Positions 54,159-62,500 of a stretch of 64,000 bases of DNA are shown here, piece after piece. Below the pieces are notes generated by a model. The model worked only from the letters and a program-made list of their open reading frames with translations. It was not told the DNA's origin and searched no databases. The translations under genes and the position numbers were made by a program. This DNA comes from Sulfuricurvum sp. GTDB taxonomy: Bacteria > Campylobacterota > Campylobacteria > Campylobacterales > Sulfurimonadaceae. The stretch lies in NCBI RefSeq assembly GCF_028713855.1, contig NZ_JAQTNN010000011.1, forward strand, positions 1 through 64,000, given 5' to 3'. Position 1 is the first letter of the stretch. Each line of letters begins with the position of its first letter.

Positions 54159-56546
54159 ATAAAACTAGAAATAATCACTATGTTCCACAATGGTACCAAA
54201 AAGGTTTTTTTTGCTGATAGAAAAGAACAGTTGTGCTATCTTAGTTTGGAACCAAAAATTATTTCATTGCCTAATGGTCACAAAGAAGTATATACAAAGA
54301 AATGGTATGCACCTTCACAATGTTTCTATCAAAAGGATCTCTATACCACCTTTTTTGGTGAACATATTAATGATGATATTGAACGCATATTATTTGGTCA
54401 GATAGACTATATTGGTTTTAAAGCTATTCGCGCTTTTATTCACGGAGATTTCGTCAAACAGCATGATAATTTTGAAAACTTATTTACATATCTTGATTCA
54501 CAAAAAATTCGTACCCCTAAAGGTCTAGATTGGATACAACAGCATTATCCTAAATTGAGCCAACTTGAACTAATGATTGAAATGCAAGCTATTCAATCTA
54601 TTCATTACACTTTATGGTCTGAAGGTGTAAGAGAAATTGTATCGGCAAAAGATTCAGAGGTTAAATTCATCATATCAGACCATCCAGTGACAATATATAA
54701 CTATGCTTGTCCTCCTAATTCTAAGCATTCTAAGTATCCAAATGATCCATCTATCACATTAAAAGCTACACAGACGATTTTTCCATTAGATAAAGATCAT
54801 GTATTAATATTAACGAATCTTGAATATGCACAAGAACCATTACATGCTGATCCACTTGAACAACGTACATATGCACAGAAAATACGGCAGAGTTTTGTTC
54901 GAACTGATGCATTTATTAGATCACGCAACCTCGTTGCAGAAGAAGTAACTAAGATTAATTACATTATAAAAAGCAGAGCAAAGCAGTTTGTGGGAGCTGG
55001 TAAAGATGAATGCTTATATCCTGAAAAGGATGTGCAAGATGATTGGGCTGATTTAAGAAGCGTACTCTTGCCGCCTAGAGAACAACTATTTCATTTTGGT
55101 GGAGAGATTTTTGCTGGGTTTGAAGATGGTTCGACTCACTATCAAGATGCTTTTGGACGTAGAACACCTGAAAATGAGTATCTCAAGAAAGATGTTGATG
55201 AAAATAAAATAAGAAAAAATGATCTTTGTGGTTGTGGAAGTGGAAAAAAATATAAAAATTGTTGCAAAAATATTTCGCATGAAGAAAGAACGACATGGGA
55301 AGTTTTAAGTATAAGGGAGCGCAATATCGTCCTTTACAGAGCTCTTTATAGTATTTTAGGGCTAGATAATGGCAAAACATGGGATCATGTAAGGCGAGAA
55401 TTAAGTAATGAGCAAATAAAAGAGATTTATAGTATTTACGCTTCACTGTGGCCAGTTGAAACTGATATTTATAAATTATTGCCAAAACCTGACAAGAAAT
55501 TACGTAGCTTATATACTGGATTTATAGATATAAGAACAATTGCTGATGTCGCACTTAGTATGACGCCATATTTTGATGAAATGTTAATTCAGCATCCATT
55601 TATAAATCCAAATAATGTTAAACCTGAATTTAGCCCAATTGAGTCTTCTGGTAAATTTAAAGGACAAATGCTCAAAGATATATTATTTCTGTTAAATATT
55701 GAACCATTTGTTCTATCTGGAAAAGTAAATCTGATTCCCGATCCATGCAATTTTGATACTGATTTACATCGTCAAATGTTAAATTTAGCAAGGCAGCGTA
55801 GCGGTGTGGATATCATCAGTAAGAGAGATAAAGAGATTTCATTTAATCTAAATCAAGAAGATCATTTACGCTCGATAATGACATTGCCTGACCATTTAAA
55901 AGATCAACAAATCAAAAACTTATTCCAAGGTATTTCGAATGACAATTTAATAAAAATCAAGCTTGCGCTTAAAAGTGAAGCTGAAATAAATCCACTAGTA
56001 TTGTTGCAAGATTTTGACTTTGACAATAGCAGTCAATTGTCAATAATTAATATGACACCAAACTATGAGATGTCATTATTTATAGCGCAAGCTACTGGCG
56101 CAGTAATAGTTACTGATAGTGAGTCTCGATGGAAAGAATTTCAATATGCACAAAATCGAGAACAAGGTAAAGTCACATATCCATGGGAACAATTAAGCAC
56201 TGTATTTTCAGAAGTTAAACTTTACACGCAATTAGATGATATTTACGATAATTACTCTAATTCTAAATTTGTAACCATAAGAAAAGTACTTAGAGAGGTT
56301 GATCTCATTTTACGAGAAATGTCGGATAACTCCAATAAAATCACTAATTTGAAACATGAATTAATTAATTGTTTTGCAAAGATCAATCATGTATCGGATA
56401 GTAAAGCAGTTCATTTTGCTAAGATACAAACAATGATACCAAAAGGTGGATTTGTGGATAAAAATGTGCAAAGATTACTTGTTAAGTCAAGTTGTGAACA
56501 CTATCGATTTTTTGTAACTACTGTGTTGTATATTGAACTAGTTTAG
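54155..56546 (+). CDS. DUF4238/SEC-C protein, interrupted by a T8 frameshift
   Basis: The coupled start ATG 54155 gives MNKTRNNHYVPQWYQKGFF, the standard opening of DUF4238, and then stops after the T8 run at 54205-54212. With seven Ts the frame joins the long ORF beginning ADRKEQLCYLSLEPK to 56546, about 796 residues. DUF4238 spans about 5-290 (FIISDHPVTIYNYACP), a SEC-C zinc motif NDLCGCGSGKKYKNCC lies near 350, and the rest (about 375-796) is unassigned, with MSLFIAQATGAVIVTDSESRW resembling a PIN-like strand. DUF4238 proteins occur in defence contexts. The T8 tract may be phase-variable or a base-calling error. Confidence 0.7.
54205..54212 (+). repeat. T8 homopolymer at the DUF4238 frame break
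   Basis: Eight Ts 50 bp after the start codon. T8 gives an early stop (GFFC then stop); T7 or T10 reads through. Position and effect are those of a contingency tract, but homopolymers are also the commonest site of sequencing indels. Confidence 0.6.
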
Positions 56547-56925
56547 ATATTTTTGAACTATTAACGAAAAACCTTATTTTAGCGTTTTCGTATGCTTATA
56601 ATTTCCGACAGTGTTTTACGTATAGATTATTGCAGCTTTTTTGGCTTTAAAAGCAGGGTAGGGCAGAGTGTACGAAAAACACTTGTTTAACGTATCATAA
56701 AATTTAAGGCCCCACTTCTTGCACGTCATATGTCTTATGAACTTTTCTAGTAATTTCTTGTATTCATTAATAAAACAGTTAACAATATATAATAGATATT
56801 ATAATAAGTAGTGTTACTTATTGTAATAAATTTCAAACATTTAAAATTGTTAGTATAAAACATCACATTTATAAGTTACCGTTCGTTAACATTACCACTC
56901 CTACAATTAAATTAACGAAGTAATT
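56547..56925. other. AT-rich intergenic region before the secretion genes
   Basis: No gene seen. It holds an inverted repeat AATAAGTA-GTGT-TACTTATT (56803-56822, 8-bp perfect arms), adjacent TATAAT-like words (ATATATAATAG near 56787), and is very AT-rich to the TolC start. It probably contains the promoter and operator of the TolC-RTX locus. Confidence 0.5.
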
Positions 56926-58227
56926 ATGAAAAAATATTTATTACTAGCAACTACGGCAACCATGTTGTACAGCCGTGAAATCAGCTTTTCAGAGTTACAA
57001 ACCTCCGCTTCAGAAAACTCCCACCGTCTTAAACTCCGCACTATCGATACCTCAATTGAGCTGGCAAGGTTGGATAGCGTCTATTCCGCTCTTTATCCTC
57101 AGCTCTTACTAGGATATAGCGGAGAGTATAACAAAAACCTCGACAAAGCAACTTCGGGAACCCTTTCGGTCGGGGGAACGACTATCAACTCCGGTGTTCA
57201 GAACAAAGACTCAGTAGCATTAAGTCTCAATTACGAACTCTATCACTTCGGTACCACCCTCAAACAAATCGAGATGTCACAAAAAGAGATCGAGTCTAAA
57301 AAGCTCGAAGTGTGTAACGAAGAGACCAAACTACACTTAGAACTCTTAGATCATTACGCTACTGCCCAAAAGGCTCAAAGTGAATATCGTTATAAGAGCC
57401 AAATGCACACACTGCGTCAAGAACTCTATAGGCTCAAACAACGTCTCTACACAGCCGGTAAAGAATCACGTGTATCGGTAGGAGATGAAGCGATACGTCT
57501 GATCGACCTCGAACGTGAGATTGAACATTCTCAAATGAGTTATGATGAGAACCTCATAGCCCTCACCAAACTCTCCCATATCGACCTCGATCTAAAATCA
57601 ACCCAACTGCTCCCCCTAACCACTAAACCCGAAGAGATACACCTCGGCAGTTTCGAAGAGAACTCCCAAGCACGTCAATACAAAGAGAAGATTGAGCAAA
57701 AGAATGCCGAAATCTCCCTCAATATCCGTACCCAGCTTCCGGTACTGTCACTCTATTCCAACTATTACCTCTATGGCTCTGATATGCACAATGCCTACAA
57801 CGCATTTCAGGATATTAAACCCAACAGCTGGAACGCAGGACTTAGCCTGAGATGGAATCTGTTCGAAGGGTTCAAATACAACAGTGAGTCCGCACGTCTG
57901 TATTTCGAGAGAGATCGGTTAAACGAAGAGTACGCATTAGCAAAACGAGAATTCGACACCCAAACCCAAACCAAACAACAACATCTAGAACGTCTAGCCA
58001 TGCTGACCAAAAACGAAACCGAAGCATTAGCTGAAACCCACAACAAGATTATCATGACCCAAAGACTCAGAGCACAGGGTGAAGCAGACGCCGTGAGTGA
58101 GGTAAGTGTAAAACTAGAGGGATTGGAGAGGGAATTGACATTGGAATCTGAGACGATACAACATGCTTATGAAGCGGAAGCACTGAAATTACAGCATAGA
58201 GGGGGGAACGAATGCACGCCACGCTAA
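56926..58227 (+). CDS. TolC-like outer membrane efflux protein
   Basis: 433 residues. Short signal peptide (MKKYLLLATTATMLYSREIS), then two OEP repeats of long coiled-coil helices: ISFSELQTSASENSHRLKLR, LLDHYATAQKAQSEYRYKSQMHTLRQELYRLKQRLY (first), and KIEQKNAEISLNIRTQLPVLSLYSNYYLYG, LRWNLFEGFKYNSESARLYFERDRLNEEYALAKREFDTQTQ (second). It would form the trimeric outer-membrane duct of a type I secretion system exporting the RTX protein encoded downstream. It ends abruptly (GGNECTPR) with no typical C-terminal extension. Confidence 0.88.
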   Translation: MKKYLLLATTATMLYSREISFSELQTSASENSHRLKLRTIDTSIELARLDSVYSALYPQLLLGYSGEYNKNLDKATSGTLSVGGTTINSGVQNKDSVALSLNYELYHFGTTLKQIEMSQKEIESKKLEVCNEETKLHLELLDHYATAQKAQSEYRYKSQMHTLRQELYRLKQRLYTAGKESRVSVGDEAIRLIDLEREIEHSQMSYDENLIALTKLSHIDLDLKSTQLLPLTTKPEEIHLGSFEENSQARQYKEKIEQKNAEISLNIRTQLPVLSLYSNYYLYGSDMHNAYNAFQDIKPNSWNAGLSLRWNLFEGFKYNSESARLYFERDRLNEEYALAKREFDTQTQTKQQHLERLAMLTKNETEALAETHNKIIMTQRLRAQGEADAVSEVSVKLEGLERELTLESETIQHAYEAEALKLQHRGGNECTPR

Positions 58228-58316
58228 CTGCTAGTGGCGAAACACATCCGTTAGGAATACATGGATTTCAATGTTGCGGTTTTGATTTTACATTACCGCT
58301 GATGACACTATTATAA
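58212..58316 (+). CDS. Possible 34-residue ORF after tolC
   Basis: ATG 58212 overlaps the end of the TolC gene and reads MHATLTASGETHPLGIHGFQ... to a stop at 58314. Too short to assign. In most type I loci the next gene is the ABC exporter, so this may be all that remains of its 5' end; that is speculation. Confidence 0.25.
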   Translation: MHATLTASGETHPLGIHGFQCCGFDFTLPLMTLL

Positions 58317-58345
58317 CAATCAAACCACAAAGGAAAATTCTAAAC

Positions 58346-58819
58346 ATGGACACCAAACCCCACGTATTTAATGAACAAGACCTCGTCAATGCTCAACAAG
58401 CACTGAGTAAATTGCCGATCCTCGGACCTGCAATATGGCTCTATGCTAAAGATCCTGTACGTAGATACACGTTTATCGCCGAAACGGATTTTACGATCAT
58501 GCCTCCGATCATCCTCGATCAATGTCGCCTCTATACCCGTAGCCAAATCCCGTTTGCCTTTATCACTTGGGCAAAAGTGAGTGACGAGGTTCATCAGCGG
58601 CTCCTCTCGGGTACTCCGAAAATAGCTCCTCATGAATGGCAAGGGGGAGAAAATATTTGGCTGATCGATATCGTTACCCCGTTCGGTCAGAGCGAAGAGA
58701 CGATCAACGAAATGCTTGCCCTCTTTCCCGGAAAAAGAGTCCATGGATTCGCTCCCGTACCCGGTGCCAATCCTCCGATTCGGATGATGACTTGGGATGT
58801 GGTTGATAATGCTGAGTAA
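58346..58819 (+). CDS. RTX toxin acyltransferase HlyC-like, catalytic His replaced
   Basis: 157 residues, matching the HlyC family: ALSKLPILGPAIWLYAKDPVRRYTF aligns with HlyC's VLGHVSWLWASSPLHRNW, and GENIWLIDIVTPFGQ with RKWFIDWIAPFGD (the catalytic Asp is kept). At the HlyC His23 position this protein has Arg39 (D-P-V-R-R). HlyC transfers fatty acyl groups from acyl-ACP to lysines of a pro-toxin, and His23 is essential in E. coli. So either the enzyme is inactive or it uses another residue. It is followed without gap by a small RTX-fragment ORF. Confidence 0.85.
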   Translation: MDTKPHVFNEQDLVNAQQALSKLPILGPAIWLYAKDPVRRYTFIAETDFTIMPPIILDQCRLYTRSQIPFAFITWAKVSDEVHQRLLSGTPKIAPHEWQGGENIWLIDIVTPFGQSEETINEMLALFPGKRVHGFAPVPGANPPIRMMTWDVVDNAE

Positions 58820-58919
58820 GTATGAGATATTCAGTAACTCTACCGTCGCACTGGGGCGCAGAGGACTCGCGGGGATGAGTTATGTGAATAATCTGATTGA
58901 GATTAGGAGGGTTGAGTGA
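58809..58919 (+). pseudogene. 36-codon RTX-gene fragment
   Basis: ATG at 58809 overlaps the acyltransferase stop; the ORF reads MLSKYEIFSNSTVALGRRGLAGMSYVNN and ends at 58917-58919, overlapping the next GTG start. The segment YEIFSNSTVALGRRGLAGM is nearly the same as KEMFSNSAVALDRRGLAGM in the RTX protein (DNA 62007-62058). It is therefore a piece of an RTX gene left between the acyltransferase and the membrane gene, kept in frame with both overlaps. Confidence 0.75.
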
Positions 58920-59518
58920 AAATTGATGAAGTAAGCTTTTGGCTTGTTTTAAGAAAAACATTTTGGAGTCTTCTTATTCGTCGTGATAAGGTAGGTTCGT
59001 TATGGTTTAGAACAAGACCTTTTTTGTTTTTTGGTTTTCTTTTATCATTGCCAATTGTCTTTCCACTATTTTATAGTAGTTATATGGACTATAAGATTTT
59101 ATTTCCTACAACGGAAAAAATGATTATTAGTGAAGGAAATTTCAGTGAAGTAAAAATAAATAAAAATTTCTACTATCAATTGATCACAAACAGTGGAAAT
59201 AAGATCCGTTTCAAACATAATTTTGTAACTGAACAAGGGACATTCTATAATGATAACACAAGAGAATGGTTAAGTCATCCTGCAACCGTACAATGGTTTA
59301 TGCTACCTTCAGGGCAAGGGTTTATCGTTGATTTATGGATGAATGGAAAACAATATATGAATATAAATCAAGCACATAAACATTTTGATAGACTTGCAAA
59401 TAATAGTGTACCACTTAGTATGATAATTATTTGGATTGGCGGATGTTTATTGTCAGCAATTTCAGAATTCATGTATGTAAGAAAAAAACTAATAGAGGAG
59501 GACAAACATGGCGAGTAG
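58916..59518 (+). CDS. Unknown protein with two membrane segments
   Basis: 200 residues, GTG start with GAGGAGGG upstream. Two membrane helices: about 35-55 (FFGFLLSLPIVFPLFYSSYM) and about 160-182 (LSMIIIWIGGCLLSAISEFMYV), with a ~100-residue loop of strands between (MIISEGNFSEVKINKNFYYQLITNSG). No family is certain; the layout resembles DUF3592-type proteins. It overlaps the RTX gene by 11 bases and so is translated with it, perhaps as an immunity or export helper. Confidence 0.6.
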   Translation: MKIDEVSFWLVLRKTFWSLLIRRDKVGSLWFRTRPFLFFGFLLSLPIVFPLFYSSYMDYKILFPTTEKMIISEGNFSEVKINKNFYYQLITNSGNKIRFKHNFVTEQGTFYNDNTREWLSHPATVQWFMLPSGQGFIVDLWMNGKQYMNINQAHKHFDRLANNSVPLSMIIIWIGGCLLSAISEFMYVRKKLIEEDKHGE

Positions 59519-62500
59519 TAATGCGTTAAAAGCAGTAAATTTAATATACCAAGAGGGAGCAACAGCTACCCAAATTACAGATGGATTTAAAAGCTTATTC
59601 TCGGATTCTAATACTTCAACTGAGGCTGTATTAAATACTACTGCTGGCAGTACTGGGATAGCGGGTGCAATAACTTCGTTTGCTGCCGTTACAAGTTCTT
59701 TGGCAAGTGAAGGAGCCATGACTACTAATGTATTGAAAATTGGTTCAAAATTACTTGCTTTACCCGCAGGAGGAGCAAATATTGGGTTATTTGTTAATGA
59801 AGCATATGAGACTGGTAGTGTAAGTAGTGTAAAAACCAATACAGGCTTGAATGCATTAGCTGGATTAGCAGGGATAATAGCCGTCTTACCAATTGCGGGA
59901 GGTGTAGCGATAACTTTTGGTGCTGCTGCAGTTATATTAACAGGGTATGCATTGATTCGAGGAGGTAACTCAACAATTGAACAAGATGTGACCAAACTAA
60001 AGTCCCTTCTCCCCGATAATCCTACTGCTGAACAAAAACTTCAATTGGCAGAAACTATTGATGCCATGTTCAATCGTACAGCAACACAGTTTAGTGTACC
60101 AGTGATAGATCCTAATAGTGGTGCCGTAACTGGATTTCGACTTGAGAGTGCAGAGCCTAAAGATATGGGGAAAGGAATAACTCGCTATGAATTTTCTGAT
60201 GGTACAGTATTAGAACAGCAGCACACATATAGTTATTTTGAATCTGAAACAGGAATGACAGTTACTGTTTTTCCAACAGTAGGAGGCTATAATAATATCT
60301 GGTCCATAGGAGATTTAAAAATAAAATCCGATGATTATGGAAATACCAGTATTTCCAAAGTCGATAGCTCAGGCAGAGTGCTTGAACAATCTATGTCTGT
60401 TGACAAAAACCAAGGGAGCTATACAGCAACTATTACTTATGCAGGGCAAACCGTTATCCAACGTGTCGGTGGGACTATAGCAGGGCAGAAGATTGATGCA
60501 ACCTTTACGGCAGATTCGAATGGTAATCTTCAAATTTCATCAGTTGATTTAATTAATGGTCAACCTCCGCGTGATGCAGCGGAAGCATTAGCGGCATTAA
60601 AAGAAGCTGGTTTAACAAGTGATACACTAAGCAATGGAACGACTGATGCTATTTTGGCTAAAAATATTAGTAGTGTGGCATCCGCTTATGATGTTGTAAA
60701 CAATACTACTTTGCAAAATGTTATCGACGGATTTACACATTTCCAAAGTTACATTAACAACAGCGATACGTCTAAAGCAATAAACACCTATGGACCTTCG
60801 CTTATAGATGCACTCTCACTCATAAGAGCGATGCAAACCGGACAACCACTGTCAATTATATCCTCAGGGATTCATTTGGCAAACGATATTAGTAAGTTGA
60901 CATCTACTACTAAAAACTATACTTTAGACGGAATATCGAATGCTGCATCGGGAGTGCTGAGTATTTTGAGTTTGGATGCTGCCCTTAAACGAGGAGACGG
61001 ATGGGCAATTGCTACCTCTTCAGCTTATTCGATTGCATATGCAGCAAGTGCTTACGCGAGTTTCGCATCAGGAACAAGTGCAGCATTTGCGGCAGAGATA
61101 AGTACAACATTATTTGGAACGGGAGGTGTTCAACTAGGTAATGGTTTGACGGTAGCCAATGGTGCGTTACCCTATCTTAGCCTTGCTGCTGCTATTGCAG
61201 TCGGAGATGAAGTAGGAATTGCTGTAGCAGCTATTTCAATATTTGTTCCTGCTGTTGGTATTGTATATGGTATCTACAGTATGATCGATAGCCTCTTTGG
61301 CGGAGGCGATGTACCTAATCCATGGGGAACCGGCAAGTTCGTATGGGACGGAACGAATGTCACGTTCCAAAGCGCAGGCGAGACCGGCGGAAACGAGGCT
61401 GTCAGTGGTCTGATGAACAATATTCTCACCGCATTAAATAGTATGATCGAAACTCAAAATTCCAGTTCTGATTTAAAACTCGGAATCATCGCAAATCGTA
61501 TGCCGAATATCGGATACGATACTTCAGGGTTCCATTTTACCGATATCGATCCTTTGACCGGTAAAGAAAAATTCCCGACACTTCGTTACGATGTATACGG
61601 TAACCCATATAACGCTGCTGTAGGTTCACCTGAATCATTTATTTCCTTGGGCGAAGCTATTATGAGCTCAGCATTGTATCGAGAAGCGATTGCTCCGATG
61701 TGGGAGGTAGAAACAGCTAAAATCCAAACGGACATCGGGATGCGAAATGCCGGATTAAGTGAAGAAGAACGAGCGGCTAAAGATGGAAAAATAGCAGTTG
61801 CCCTCACCGGTGATACCCAAATCTTCCGTCCTGTGGTACTCGATTTAAACGGTGATGGTATTCACACTATCGACAAGGCAACATCAGGAGTCAGTTTTGA
61901 TGTTGATAATTCAGGGTTTTTCAAAGAAACGGCTTGGATTAGTAAGCAAGATGCCTTTTTAACACTGGATCGCAATTTTAACGGTGTGGTCGATAGCGGC
62001 AAAGAGATGTTTAGTAACTCTGCCGTAGCGCTGGATCGTAGAGGACTTGCAGGGATGCAATGGGTCGATGCCAATAATGACGGAAAAATTACCTCGGCTG
62101 ATCCGGTATGGGAAGCATTAAAAATTTGGCAAGATGCCAATGGAAACGGACAAGAAGAGACGACTGAGAGCTTTTCACTCACTGCACTAGGCATTACTGA
62201 GCTTGATTATACCAAAGGGAGCTTTACGCAAAACGGTATTGTCAAAAAAATGTCGAGCGAAGATCTGAGTGCCGATACCGAAGGTTTGACTGTAAACATT
62301 ATTCCGGGCGGGATATTAGCTACAACAAGCAAAGGTGAGACCTCATTATTCGTTGATAAAGTTTATGATTTATCGGCTATACAAGCAGGGCTAGACCATA
62401 TATGGGGTTATGAGGATACCGAATTAATCGCTAATGGAACAGATTTATTGGCAAATGATGTGATAGGAACCAGTAAGCAAGACTTGACATTGAAAACGGT

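Noticed and set aside
59489-59995. Minus-strand 168-codon ORF opposite the RTX start
   Set aside because: Antisense to the clear RTX frame; its Pro/Ala-rich sequence mirrors the Gly/Ala codons of the RTX protein.
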